Source: an uncultured Oscillospiraceae bacterium
GTDB lineage: Bacteria > Bacillota > Clostridia > Oscillospirales > Acutalibacteraceae
DNA length: 64,000 nucleotides
NCBI GenBank assembly: GCA_900539165.1
Contig: UQAZ01000007.1
Location: 38,699-102,698, forward strand
Direction of reading: 5' to 3'
In this document: piece after piece, positions 41,756 to 51,083 of the stretch
How the letters are laid out: the number at the start of each line of letters is the position of its first letter
How positions within the stretch are numbered: position 1 is the first letter of the stretch
Program-made: the position numbers and the translations under genes
The notes under the pieces: model-generated
The model's input: the letters and a program-made list of their open reading frames with translations, nothing else
Told to the model about the DNA's origin: nothing
The model's database searches: none

Positions 41756-43042
41756 ATGAAGGCAGCATTTTATACACTCGGTTGCAAGGTTAATCAATAC
41801 GAAACCGAATATATGACAGAGCTTTTGAAAAACGCAGGCTTTGAAATAGTAAGCCATAACGAAAAAGCCGATTATTATATTATCAATTCCTGTACCGTTA
41901 CGGCAACGGCTGACCAAAAGACAAGACAGAATGTAAGAAAGTTTAAGCGTCGTGAGCCTGATTCAACAGTAATTCTCACAGGTTGTATGCCTCAGGCTTT
42001 TCCTGAGCAGGCAAAGGAATTGTTTGATGCAGATATTGTCCTGTCAAACAAGAATAACGACGACATACTCAACTTAATTAACGAATACAACATTAACCAC
42101 AACAGAATAGTGAGAATTAACAAGCACGAAAAAGGCGACGATTTTCAGAAATGCTCAATCAGCGGATTTAACGAAAGAATCAGAGCATTCGTAAAAATTG
42201 AGGACGGATGCGACAGATTTTGTTCCTATTGCATTATTCCAACTTCGAGAGGCAGAGTAAGAAGCAAGAGCCTTGAGGACTTGAAAGAAGAAATAGACAT
42301 ACTGAGTAAGCACGGAATAAAAGAAATTGTGCTTGTCGGAATTAACCTATCCTCTTACGGCAAAGGCGAGGATTTCAACATTGTTGACGCAATAAGAATC
42401 TGCTGTGAAAATGAGGACATTAAACGAGTAAGGCTCGGCTCACTTGAACCCGACCATATTACCGAAGAAGTGATTGAGGGAATGGCAAAATATGATAAGC
42501 TTTGCCCACAATTTCACATTTCTTTACAAAGCGGTTGTAACAAAACGCTCAAGGATATGAACAGGCACTACACGGCAGAGGAATACAAGGAGCTTTGCGA
42601 CAGGCTTCGTTCTGCATTTGACAACGCAACGATTACAACGGATGTAATGGTAGGCTTTAATGAGGAAAGTGAGGAGGATTTTGCCGAGTCGCTGAGCTTT
42701 GTTAAAAACATTGCGTTTGAAAAAGTGCATGTATTCCCCTACTCGGAAAGAAAATCTACCGCAGCGTCAAAAAAAGGCGACAACGTATCAAAGCAGGAAA
42801 AAGAGCGCCGTGCAGCAATTATGATTAATGAAACGGCTAAACAGAGGCACGAATATTTTAACAGCCTTGTCGGAACAGAGCAGGAAGTTTTGTTTGAAAA
42901 CGAAACAGAGCCGGGAGTATATCAAGGATATACAAAGGGTTATGTTCCGGTTAGGATTGTATCGAGCGAAAACTTAATAGGAAAAGAGATAAATGTAATC
43001 ATAAAAAGGGCTGACGCAGCAGAGGATTGCTGCTTTGCATAG
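41756..43042 (+). CDS. mtaB: tRNA t6A37 methylthiotransferase MtaB
   Basis: A 428-residue radical-SAM methylthiotransferase converting t6A37 to ms2t6A37. The UPF0004 domain has three cluster Cys (TLGCKVNQYE, INSCTVTATA, LTGCMPQAF); the radical-SAM motif is DGCDRFCSYCIIPTSRGR; a C-terminal TRAM domain (VLFENETEPG to NVIIKRADA) is present. GCKVNQYE and the TRAM composition place it in MtaB rather than MiaB. GGGAGG precedes the ATG. Its last 44 bp overlap the 3' end of the convergent GHL10 gene. Substrate tRNAs are shared with TrmO, encoded 7 kb away. Confidence 0.93.
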   Translation: MKAAFYTLGCKVNQYETEYMTELLKNAGFEIVSHNEKADYYIINSCTVTATADQKTRQNVRKFKRREPDSTVILTGCMPQAFPEQAKELFDADIVLSNKNNDDILNLINEYNINHNRIVRINKHEKGDDFQKCSISGFNERIRAFVKIEDGCDRFCSYCIIPTSRGRVRSKSLEDLKEEIDILSKHGIKEIVLVGINLSSYGKGEDFNIVDAIRICCENEDIKRVRLGSLEPDHITEEVIEGMAKYDKLCPQFHISLQSGCNKTLKDMNRHYTAEEYKELCDRLRSAFDNATITTDVMVGFNEESEEDFAESLSFVKNIAFEKVHVFPYSERKSTAASKKGDNVSKQEKERRAAIMINETAKQRHEYFNSLVGTEQEVLFENETEPGVYQGYTKGYVPVRIVSSENLIGKEINVIIKRADAAEDCCFA

Positions 43043-44228
43043 CCTCAAGCATCAAGGATACCTCATCTTGAAGCTCCTCATCTATCAGATAGGAGTAAGA
43101 AAAGATGTAGTATCCTTTTATTTTTTCAATTTTTGTTAGATATGTTATCTGCCTTGAAATAATATCATCATTATCTACAAATTCATTTTTTATCTCTTCA
43201 TCCTCGGAGGCTGCATAATCGTCAATTTTATTGCATTTATAAAGAGGCAACCCAACATATAACTCAACATCGGAATCACGAAGTAAGTCTCGCCATTTTT
43301 TTACCGTTATCATAAACGGTTGTTTTACATTTCTGAAGCCAAAATAAATTTGAGGGCAAATATAATCAACATATCCGTCTTCACTCACCCATTTTTCAAT
43401 ATCGGCATAGAGGTTAGAGTAGTCATTTTTAATATCCGAAGCGGGACTGACGCCGAATTTAATTTCAGGATTGATTTGCTTAATCGTTTTATACACCTCT
43501 TTAATCAAGCAAGAAACATTATTTCTGCGCCAATCGGGCAACGATAGTTCACCGCCCTGCTTAGAGTATGTATCATATGACACGGAATCAAACTCGCTGT
43601 CTGAAGTCGGATAAAAATAATCGTCAAAATGGATACCGTCAACAGAATACCCCCCAACAATTTCTTTAACACCGTTTACAATTAAATCCGTAACCTCCTT
43701 ATAAGCAGGATTAAAATATAATTTACCGTCACACTCTTTTACATAATCTGATTTATCTTCGCTGTTGTGCCAAACGAGAGCAATATTATTATCACAAAGC
43801 TTAGAAAAATCATTGTCCTGACTGACACGATACGGATTAATCCAAGCCTCAATTCTGAGCCTATATTTATCAGCCAGACTGCACATAATTTCTAAAGGGT
43901 CATAAGTCATTTCTTCTCCCTGAGTACCGTTAAAATAAACACTTGTCGGAAAATAAGCAGACGGATAAAACGAATCTGCACAAGGTCTAACTTGAACGGT
44001 AACGGTATTAAAGCCTGATTTATGTATTTTTTCAAATGCTTGTGAAATCCCTTTTTTGAATTCCGACTCCCCTTTTCCCTTTGTGAAATTCTGAAGTTCG
44101 TAATATGCAAGCCAAACAGATTTAACATAGATGGAATCATCATTGCGTTTTGAGTGAGTATCACCCTGAACGCTGCAACCGCAAAGAGCAACAGAAAGAA
44201 CAAATAACATAATAATTATTTTTTTCAC
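42999..44228 (-). CDS. GHL10/DUF187 family lipoprotein, glycoside-hydrolase-like
   Basis: A 409-residue protein with an N-terminal lipoprotein-type signal (MKKIIIMLFVLSVALCGCS; Cys18 is the likely lipidated residue). The body starts YVKSVWLAYYELQ and has GFNTVTVQVRPCADSFYPS, RIEAWINPYRV, DGIHFDDYFYPT and YVDYICPQIYFGF, the signatures of the GHL10 (DUF187) TIM barrel. Relatives include enzymes on peptidoglycan-type or other glycans, but the substrate is unknown. Its last 44 bp run antiparallel into mtaB. It diverges from the zinc-ribbon gene by 85 bp. Confidence 0.85.
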   Translation of the reverse strand: MKKIIIMLFVLSVALCGCSVQGDTHSKRNDDSIYVKSVWLAYYELQNFTKGKGESEFKKGISQAFEKIHKSGFNTVTVQVRPCADSFYPSAYFPTSVYFNGTQGEEMTYDPLEIMCSLADKYRLRIEAWINPYRVSQDNDFSKLCDNNIALVWHNSEDKSDYVKECDGKLYFNPAYKEVTDLIVNGVKEIVGGYSVDGIHFDDYFYPTSDSEFDSVSYDTYSKQGGELSLPDWRRNNVSCLIKEVYKTIKQINPEIKFGVSPASDIKNDYSNLYADIEKWVSEDGYVDYICPQIYFGFRNVKQPFMITVKKWRDLLRDSDVELYVGLPLYKCNKIDDYAASEDEEIKNEFVDNDDIISRQITYLTKIEKIKGYYIFSYSYLIDEELQDEVSLMLEAMQSSNPLLRQPFL

Positions 44229-44313
44229 TTGAACACTTCCCGAATATATTGTATTATATGTATGTGAATTATGTATTCTCGCTTAGATGAGCGAAAGGAA
44301 GGCAGTGGCAGAT

Positions 44314-44607
44314 ATGGATTACAGATTGGGAAAAAGCCTCAGAATAATTGAAAGAGGAGAAACGCTAAAGCTTGAATGTCCAAAATGTAATAAAAAAGTA
44401 GCGTTTTCGGTTTTTACCAACGCAGATGCAAAACTTATATCATCTCTGCCGTTTATATCCTGTGAGGATGTATACTTTTTGGTTTGTCCCGAATGTGCGG
44501 GAGTTTTCGGAGTTGAGAATTCTAAGGGAAGAACATTTAATAAAGGCGAAAAACTTGCAATAGGAAACTTTGACCTAAAGGAATTGAAAGAATTTAAGAC
44601 CAAATGA
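44314..44607 (+). CDS. Small zinc-ribbon protein, unknown
   Basis: About 97 residues with two CxxC pairs (CPKC near residue 22 and CPEC near 58) in a possible zinc ribbon, and a C-terminal acidic/Lys tail. No catalytic motif and no membrane segment. The ATG at 44314 has GGAAGG 11 nt upstream; an ATG at 44287 opens the same frame but has no ribosome-binding site, so the start is uncertain. A strong terminator follows. Family not recognised. Confidence 0.7.
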   Translation: MDYRLGKSLRIIERGETLKLECPKCNKKVAFSVFTNADAKLISSLPFISCEDVYFLVCPECAGVFGVENSKGRTFNKGEKLAIGNFDLKELKEFKTK

Positions 44608-44614
44608 TTTACAG

Positions 44615-44645
44615 AAATCGACAGTAGAACTTCTACTGTCGATTT
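44615..44645. terminator. Strong bidirectional terminator
   Basis: Two 15-bp arms, AAATCGACAGTAGAA and TTCTACTGTCGATTT, around a single C, followed by T; lies between the zinc-ribbon gene and the convergent spoIVA gene. Confidence 0.9.
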
Positions 44646-44647
44646 TT

Positions 44648-46123
44648 TTACAGTATAATGCAAATCAAGCCGCTGCAGCCCTCATTGATAACTCTTTCAA
44701 TGGTTTCTCTAAACTTATTACGGGCGTCCTCCGGCATACGATAAAGCTTATTGTTCAACCCCTCGTTTACTAACGAGTGAAGCGATTTGCCGAAAATATT
44801 TGTATTCCAGATTTCAGACGGATTATTTTCAAATTCCTTTAGTAAATACATTACAAGCTCTTCGCTTTGGCTTTCGCTTCCGACAATCGGTGCAACCTCT
44901 GTATAGGTATTGCATTTAATCATATGAATTGACGGTGCGTGTGCTTTCAACCTGACACCGTATTTACCGCCTTGCTTCATAATTTCCGGTTCTTCAAGCG
45001 ATAATTCGTCTGTCGTCGGCATAACAATACCGTACCCCGTAGCCTCAACCTGCTTTAATGCGTCTGAAATTCGCATATATTCGCTTTTTATCTGTGCAAG
45101 ACTATATATTTCTTTCATAAGCTCACGGTCGTTTTTAATTGCCACTCCGCACTTTTCGGACAGAACGGAATAAAAGTGTGTGCTATCAATGTCTGCTTTG
45201 ATTAATACACTTCCGCACGACAAGTCAACCTTTGAAACACTAAACGAATTAATGTCCTTTAGCTGCGACACAGACGATACAAAATCATTAACGCTTCTGA
45301 CATTGCTGACAGTTTTTGAATTATCCATAACCGCCGAGATAACCTCTGCCCTAAGCTTATCGTTTTCGTCCAAGCTCTTAAACCATTCGGGAAGCTCAAT
45401 TCCTATTGATGCAACAGGAAATTCATAAAGGACAAGTGAAATTATTTCTTTAATCTTTGCTTCATCAAGTTCTAAGCAATTAACACACATAACAGGAGTT
45501 TTATATTTCTCGCGCATTTTTTGTGCTGTTTGCTTACATTCCTTAGAATCCGGGTTTGTGCTGTTAAGGAGTATTACAAACGGCTTGTTAATCTGCTTTA
45601 GTTCATCGATAACTCGTGTTTCGGACTCCTCATATTCTGCTCGTGGAATTTGGCTGATGCTGCCATCGGTTGTAACAACAAGACCTATTGTGGAATGTTC
45701 CTCAATAACCTTTTTTGTTCCTATTTCTGCCGCAAGATTAAACGGTATGGCCTCCTCGCTCCACGGAGTCATTACCATTCTCGGCTCGTCATCCTCAATA
45801 TAACCCTCACTGCTTGGAACAATATAACCGACGCAATCAATCATTCTTACCTTAAAGCTTATATTACCCTCAAGACTTAACTCAATAGCGTCCTCAGGAA
45901 TAAACTTCGGCTCGGTTGTCATAATAGTTCTGCCTGCCGACGATTGAGGAAGTTCGTCCTTTGCCCTTTCCTGTCTAAAGCTGTCCTTTATATTAGGGAT
46001 AATAAGAGTATCCATAAATCTTTTAATAAAGGTTGATTTGCCTGTACGAACAGGTCCAACCACCCCGATATAGATATCTCCGCCGGTGCGTTTGGAAATA
46101 TCTCTGTAAATTTCTGTATCCAT
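44648..46123 (-). CDS. spoIVA: Spore coat morphogenetic ATPase SpoIVA
   Basis: A 491-residue protein that polymerises on the outer forespore surface as the basement layer of the coat. The TRAFAC-type NTPase has VVGPVRTGKSTFIKRF (residues 21-36), then MIDCVGY and VVTTDGSI, and the FVILLNSTNPDS motif; the C-terminal portion ends INEGCSGLICIIL, matching SpoIVA, where the tail is needed for targeting. Its partner SipL gene is 10 bp upstream. Confidence 0.95.
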   Translation of the reverse strand: MDTEIYRDISKRTGGDIYIGVVGPVRTGKSTFIKRFMDTLIIPNIKDSFRQERAKDELPQSSAGRTIMTTEPKFIPEDAIELSLEGNISFKVRMIDCVGYIVPSSEGYIEDDEPRMVMTPWSEEAIPFNLAAEIGTKKVIEEHSTIGLVVTTDGSISQIPRAEYEESETRVIDELKQINKPFVILLNSTNPDSKECKQTAQKMREKYKTPVMCVNCLELDEAKIKEIISLVLYEFPVASIGIELPEWFKSLDENDKLRAEVISAVMDNSKTVSNVRSVNDFVSSVSQLKDINSFSVSKVDLSCGSVLIKADIDSTHFYSVLSEKCGVAIKNDRELMKEIYSLAQIKSEYMRISDALKQVEATGYGIVMPTTDELSLEEPEIMKQGGKYGVRLKAHAPSIHMIKCNTYTEVAPIVGSESQSEELVMYLLKEFENNPSEIWNTNIFGKSLHSLVNEGLNNKLYRMPEDARNKFRETIERVINEGCSGLICIIL

Positions 46124-46132
46124 AATTACCTC

Positions 46133-47617
46133 CTAAAGCCCCGGAATTATAATAACCTTATTGGTATCAAGCATATCTGTGCTGATTTCGTTTTCTTTTT
46201 TTATGAGTTCTGTATCAGACGAAAAGGATTTTGCAATATCCCACAATTTTTCGCCCGCCTTTGCAAAATACAAGGTAAGTGCAGGTGATTTAACAGGGGT
46301 GTCGTCGCAGGAAATGTCACTTAATACTTTTATTTCTCTGCTTGCGGTAACACAGGTTGAGAGTTCATAATTCAAGCTTATATCAACTGCGCAATCGTTG
46401 ACGATATTATAATCATAAGATTTAATTTCACCAACGACGCACAGCATATCTTCACTCTCGACAACACACTCCAGCTCTTTAATTTCTTCAAAGCATTCAG
46501 TTTCACCGTTTGAATTAACATAAATCAATCTACACGACATTTGCGTAATGATTTTCTTATTTTTATAGGTACATTCGTTAATTTTAAGCGAAGCGTCTAA
46601 CACTCTTTTGATTTCAGAATTTACCTTTATGCTGAATTTCACATTCTTTTGAAGCCTTAAATCATCGCATTTTTCAGAACAGATATAGGTTGAATAATTA
46701 TTTTGCACCCTTCTGCCGACAATGTAGCCGTCTGTAACGATTTTTGATTCGATTTCATTGACAACGGTAATACAAGCATAAACATCACCGTAAATTTCAA
46801 TTTTTCCGCCCGTCTTATCTTCCGTGCTTTTAGCTTTAACAAAAATACTTCCTTGATTTATTTTGACGAAGCATTTAGATGTTTCACTCACTCCCGAAAT
46901 ATCGCAAATTTTTGAAACATCAAAGCTGTAACAAGCACATTGCGATTTATTGTCATTATCTGTATAAAGTACCTTAGCATCTATTTTGGCTTTAATAAAA
47001 ATTTTATCCTTAATAGCCTTACAATCACTCACACAGGAATTTATGTCATAGCAAAAAACTCTTTTAATTCCGTTAGAAGTATCAGAAAGCGTAAGTTCCT
47101 CGTCAATTTCAATTTTTCTAATCAAATAATTTTCTACATTTTGTTCCTTAACGCTGTAAGAATTCAACCTTGAGCCGTTACATTCGTCAACACAAGGACA
47201 ACTTACCTTATCATAAACTTTCAGTCCAAGGCAAAAAGAAATATGTATATCAATTCTTCTTTGATTAATAACCCTGAAATTAGTATACTTATCGCAGATA
47301 TTTGCAACGGCAAAAGCATATTCCGACAAAGAATCAAGCGCTGTTTTTTCTGTAAAATCCTCAACAAATTCAGTATAAAGAAGTTCACCGTCCTCGTTGG
47401 TATATGTAAGGCAAATCTCGCTTTTTCCCTCGACAATCGCAGTATTATCAACAATTTCACACGAGGTTGCATAGCTATGGCAATCACATCTTATTACCCT
47501 ATGCAAATCCTCAAGATAAGCCTCCAGCGTTTCTTGATAGTTTTTATCAATATTAATGCTTCTGTTTGTTACAAGGCAATTTTTTGACAGGCACGAATAT
47601 TTCTTTTCAAGCTCCAT
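46133..47617 (-). CDS. SPOCS/LysM spore protein, SipL-like
   Basis: A 494-residue protein with three SPOCS (DUF3794) domains (residues about 10-150, 160-290, 300-430; each with the ICL-type beta strands such as VEGKSEICLTYTNEDG and TKCFVKINQGSIFVKA) and a C-terminal LysM domain (LYFAKAGEKLWDIAKSF to VIIIPGL). This is the layout of clostridial SipL, whose LysM binds SpoIVA; adjacency to spoIVA supports it. In Bacillus the related protein is SpoVID. It has a good GGAGC-type ribosome-binding site and a sigma-E-like promoter. Confidence 0.85.
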   Translation of the reverse strand: MELEKKYSCLSKNCLVTNRSINIDKNYQETLEAYLEDLHRVIRCDCHSYATSCEIVDNTAIVEGKSEICLTYTNEDGELLYTEFVEDFTEKTALDSLSEYAFAVANICDKYTNFRVINQRRIDIHISFCLGLKVYDKVSCPCVDECNGSRLNSYSVKEQNVENYLIRKIEIDEELTLSDTSNGIKRVFCYDINSCVSDCKAIKDKIFIKAKIDAKVLYTDNDNKSQCACYSFDVSKICDISGVSETSKCFVKINQGSIFVKAKSTEDKTGGKIEIYGDVYACITVVNEIESKIVTDGYIVGRRVQNNYSTYICSEKCDDLRLQKNVKFSIKVNSEIKRVLDASLKINECTYKNKKIITQMSCRLIYVNSNGETECFEEIKELECVVESEDMLCVVGEIKSYDYNIVNDCAVDISLNYELSTCVTASREIKVLSDISCDDTPVKSPALTLYFAKAGEKLWDIAKSFSSDTELIKKENEISTDMLDTNKVIIIPGL

Positions 47618-47644
47618 AATTTTGCTCCTTTCTTTATTCAGTTA

Positions 47645-47671
47645 AGAATATGCAAAGGCGCAATTACTTAT
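47645..47671 (-). promoter_or_regulatory. Possible sigma-E promoter of sipL-spoIVA
   Basis: On the minus strand an ATA (47669-47671) and CATATTCT (47645-47652) are separated by 16 bp, the spacing of mother-cell sigma-E promoters (ATA-N16-CATAnnnT). It lies 28 bp before the sipL ATG. Sequence resemblance only. Confidence 0.45.
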
Positions 47672-47689
47672 TACAAGAAAAAATAAAAA

Positions 47690-47750
47690 ACCGATAAGGG
47701 GGCAGAAGCAATTGCCTAAAGCAATTACTTCTTATTGCTCCCAAATCGGT
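47690..47750 (-). terminator. Terminator after clpX
   Basis: A long interrupted stem with outer arms ACCGAT/ATCGGT and inner GGGxGC/GCxCCC arms, followed on the minus strand by TTTTTTATTTTTT, 28 bp after the clpX stop. Confidence 0.85.
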
Positions 47751-47777
47751 GCTTAATTTAACTATATCCAATATAGT

Positions 47778-49067
47778 TTATGCATTTTTCAAATCCTTAG
47801 CGTGAAGCAACAACGGCTTACGGTCAGGGTTATTTTTTATTATAGGCTGAGTGCCGTTTTTTACAGAATCCTCAGTAACCGTAATGCTCTCAACAGTACA
47901 GTCTGAGGGAACGGTAAACATAAGATTACCCAAAACGCTTTCAAAAACAGAACGAAGTCCTCTTGCGCCTGTCTTTCTTTCAAGCGTAATATCTGCAATG
48001 GCGGTCAAAGCCTCCGGCTGAAATTCGAGTTTAACATTATCCATTTCAAACAGCTTTGTATACTGCTTAACGATTGAGTTCTTAGGCTCTGTCATAATCC
48101 TGACAAGTGCATCCTTGTCAAGGTCATCAAGAACGGTTACAACAGGGATACGACCGATAAGCTCAGGAATCAAGCCATACTTTACAAGGTCGTGCTGATT
48201 AACGCTCTTTAGAATTTCAGTCTTGTTATCAATATTTTTAGCAAGCTGTGAGCCAAAGCCAAGAGAGCCTTTACCCATTCTCTTTTCTACTATTTTATCA
48301 ATTCCGTCAAATGCGCCGCCGCAAATGAAAAGAATGTTTGTAGTATCAATTTGAATGAACTCCTGCTGAGGATGCTTTCTTCCGCCTCCGGGAGGAACAT
48401 TGGAAACCGTACCCTCTAAAATCTTCAGCAATGCCTGCTGTACGCCCTCACCGCTTACATCACGGGTAATTGAGCGATTCTCACTCTTTCGGGAAATCTT
48501 ATCTATTTCATCGACATAAATAATTCCTCGTTGAGCCTTTTCGATATCGAAATCGGCAGCCTGAATGAGTCTGAGCAAAATGTTTTCTACATCCTCACCA
48601 ACATAGCCTGCCTCAGTCAAGGTTGTAGCGTCTGCAATGGCAAACGGTACATCAAGTATTTTTGCAAGGGTTTGTGCGAGCATTGTCTTTCCGACACCCG
48701 TTGGACCGAGAAGGAGAATGTTGCTCTTTTGCAGATCAACATCTCCGTCTGAGCCGTAGAAAATTCTCTTATAATGATTATAAACAGCGACAGAAAGATT
48801 CTTTTTTGCTTCATCCTGACCTATTACATATTCATCAAGTTTTTGCTTAATATCCATAGGTTTCGGGATAATCATATCTTCCTGTTTTGAGTGCTGCTTA
48901 GGAGTGTTATACATTGCAGATTCGTTAATCAAATCGTTACAAAGTCCTACACACTCATCACAAATGAAAACTCCGGGGCCTTCAATGAGCCTATGCACCA
49001 TTGATTCACTTTTGCCACAAAACGAACATCTCGCAACACTATTCACATTTGAGTCGTCTTTTGCCAA
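47778..49067 (-). CDS. clpX: ATP-dependent Clp protease ATPase subunit ClpX
   Basis: A 429-residue AAA+ unfoldase that feeds ClpP. N-terminal zinc finger with CSFCGKSESMV and ICDECVGLC; Walker A LLGPTGVGKTMLAQT, Walker B IIYVDEIDKI, and the IGF-type ClpP-binding loop region (LGFGSQL). Complete. It lies 12 bp after clpP; in B. subtilis tig and clpX are together and clpP is separate, whereas here the three are in one row, as in E. coli. Confidence 0.97.
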   Translation of the reverse strand: MAKDDSNVNSVARCSFCGKSESMVHRLIEGPGVFICDECVGLCNDLINESAMYNTPKQHSKQEDMIIPKPMDIKQKLDEYVIGQDEAKKNLSVAVYNHYKRIFYGSDGDVDLQKSNILLLGPTGVGKTMLAQTLAKILDVPFAIADATTLTEAGYVGEDVENILLRLIQAADFDIEKAQRGIIYVDEIDKISRKSENRSITRDVSGEGVQQALLKILEGTVSNVPPGGGRKHPQQEFIQIDTTNILFICGGAFDGIDKIVEKRMGKGSLGFGSQLAKNIDNKTEILKSVNQHDLVKYGLIPELIGRIPVVTVLDDLDKDALVRIMTEPKNSIVKQYTKLFEMDNVKLEFQPEALTAIADITLERKTGARGLRSVFESVLGNLMFTVPSDCTVESITVTEDSVKNGTQPIIKNNPDRKPLLLHAKDLKNA

Positions 49068-49079
49068 ATCAAATACCCC

Positions 49080-49670
49080 TTATCTCTTATCAATTACCTT
49101 ATCAACAAGCCCATATTCAAGAGCTTCTTGTGCAGACATCCAATTATCTCTGTCTGTGTCCTTGACAAGTGTATCGTAATCCTTACCGCAATTAGCAGCA
49201 AGAATTTTGTTAAGCTGTTGCTTTTTCTTAACAAGATTATTAGCAGCAATCTCAACATCAGTAGCCTGACCGGTAATACCGTTTCCGCCGATAAGCGGTT
49301 GGTGGATAAGAATTTCGCTGTTAGGCAATGCAATTCTCTTGCCCTTAGCACCGGAGCTAAGAAGAAACGCACCCATACTTGCAGCCATACCGATACAAAT
49401 AGTAGATACATCACATTTAATGTAATTCATAGTATCGTAGATAGCAAGACCTGCGGTAACTGAACCGCCCGGTGAGTTAATATAAAGCGAAATATCTTTA
49501 GTGCTGTCCTGACTTTCGAGGAAAAGAAGCTGAGCAACAACTAATGATGCTGTCTGGTCGTTTACCTCGTCAGATAAAACAATAATTCTGTCCGAAAGAA
49601 GTCTTGAAAAAATATCAACACTGCGTTCGCCTGAGCCGGATTGCTCGATTACATAAGGCATAGATGCCAT
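49080..49670 (-). CDS. clpP: ATP-dependent Clp protease proteolytic subunit ClpP
   Basis: About 196 residues, a serine protease barrel. Catalytic Ser in CIGMAASMGAFLLSSG, His in ILIHQPLIGG and an Asp near KDTDRDNWMSA. MPYVIEQSGSGERSVDIFSRL is the processed N-terminus region; start ATG 49668-49670 (MASMPYV) chosen, a GTG three codons upstream is possible. It lies between tig and clpX and is co-transcribed with both. Confidence 0.97.
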   Translation of the reverse strand: MASMPYVIEQSGSGERSVDIFSRLLSDRIIVLSDEVNDQTASLVVAQLLFLESQDSTKDISLYINSPGGSVTAGLAIYDTMNYIKCDVSTICIGMAASMGAFLLSSGAKGKRIALPNSEILIHQPLIGGNGITGQATDVEIAANNLVKKKQQLNKILAANCGKDYDTLVKDTDRDNWMSAQEALEYGLVDKVIDKR

Positions 49671-49699
49671 AATGATCACTTTCCTTTTTTGAAATTAGA

Positions 49700-50980
49700 T
49701 TATTCCTTAACCGAATTATCTACTACGAAATCAACAGCCTTGCGAGTAACGATATCTGCTGAAAGCTGCTCAGCAGGAACGGCAGCCTTAATCTTATCGG
49801 CTTCCATATTGTACTGCTCTGCAAGTTTTGCAATTTCGTCTGCGATTTCTTCTTCGGTTGCTTCAATATTTTCAGCCTTTACGATTGCGTCAAGAGCAAG
49901 CTTAACCTTAACCTGCTGCTTAGCACCGTCCATAAACTGCTCCTTAAACTGCTCCATTGTCTGACCGAGATATTGGAGATAAGTGTTAAGGTCAAGACCC
50001 TGCATTTGAAGTCTGTATGAGTAATCCTGAATCATCTCGTCACACTTTTGAGTGTTCATACATTCAGGAATTTCAACCTCCATATTTTCAACAACCTGAT
50101 CAATAAGCTGATTTTCAAAATCAATCTTAGCGTCAGTTGCTTTTCTGTCGGAGATTTGCTTCTTGAGGTCAGCCTTGAGTTCATCAAGAGTATCAAACTC
50201 AGATACGTCCTTTGCAAATTCGTCATCAAGCTCAGGAAGTTCCTTAGTCTTAATCTCGTTAATCTTGCACTTAAATACAGCGTCTTTACCTGCAAGAGAA
50301 GGCTCATACTGCTCAGGGAATGTAACATTTACATCGAATTCTTCGCCTGTCTTATGACCTGCAACCTGCTCCTCGAATCCCGGGATAAAGCTGTTTGAAC
50401 CGAGTTCAAGAGGATAATTCTCACCCTTGCCGCCTTCAAAAGCAACATCGTCAACAAATCCTTCAAAGTTAATATCACAAGTATCGCCCATCTGAGACTC
50501 TCTGTCCTCAACAGTTACAAGACGAGAATTTCTCTCCTGCATTGACTTGAGTTCAGTCTCAACATCCTCATCGGTAGCCTCGGTATCGAGCATCTTACCC
50601 TTGAGACCCTTGTATTCGCCAAGCTTAACCTCAGGATATGTAGTAACCTTCATTGTGATTACAACACCCTCTTCCTTGCTCATTACAGGGAAATCAACCT
50701 CGCTTGGCTGGTCGATAACATTAAGACCTGCCTCGTCAAAAGCCGCACCGACAGCCTCAGGATATACAATTTCAAGAGCTTCTTCATAGAATGCGCCCTC
50801 GCCATATACCTTTTCAATCATACCCTGTGTAGCCTTACCCTTACGGAAGCCCGGGATTTGAATTGACTTTCTCTGCTTCAAATAAGCCTTTTTACAAGCC
50901 TCAGTAAAAGTCTCTGCATCAACAGTAATTTCTAATTCATATACATTAGTCTCTACTTTATTAGATGACTTAAGTGCCAT
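49700..50980 (-). CDS. tig: Trigger factor
   Basis: A 426-residue ribosome-associated chaperone and prolyl isomerase. N-terminal ribosome-binding signature GFRKGKATQGMIEKVYG, then an FKBP-like PPIase domain (GDTCDINFEGFVDDVAFEGG, LGSNSFIPGFEEQVAGHKTGE) and a C-terminal helical arm domain. GGAGG 8 nt before the ATG. It is the first gene of tig-clpP-clpX. Confidence 0.97.
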   Translation of the reverse strand: MALKSSNKVETNVYELEITVDAETFTEACKKAYLKQRKSIQIPGFRKGKATQGMIEKVYGEGAFYEEALEIVYPEAVGAAFDEAGLNVIDQPSEVDFPVMSKEEGVVITMKVTTYPEVKLGEYKGLKGKMLDTEATDEDVETELKSMQERNSRLVTVEDRESQMGDTCDINFEGFVDDVAFEGGKGENYPLELGSNSFIPGFEEQVAGHKTGEEFDVNVTFPEQYEPSLAGKDAVFKCKINEIKTKELPELDDEFAKDVSEFDTLDELKADLKKQISDRKATDAKIDFENQLIDQVVENMEVEIPECMNTQKCDEMIQDYSYRLQMQGLDLNTYLQYLGQTMEQFKEQFMDGAKQQVKVKLALDAIVKAENIEATEEEIADEIAKLAEQYNMEADKIKAAVPAEQLSADIVTRKAVDFVVDNSVKE

Positions 50981-51022
50981 AATAATGACCTCCTTAAATA
51001 TTTTTGAATTTGTTACCGCAAA

Positions 51023-51051
51023 ATTATAACATAATAGCGAAAAAAATACAA
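51023..51051 (-). promoter_or_regulatory. Promoter of tig-clpP-clpX
   Basis: Minus-strand TTGTAT (51046-51051), 17-bp spacer, TATAAT (51023-51028), 43 bp before the tig ATG. No CtsR or HrcA operator was found. Confidence 0.7.
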
Positions 51052-51083
51052 CACTTTTTTTATTATATATTATTTATATAGAT

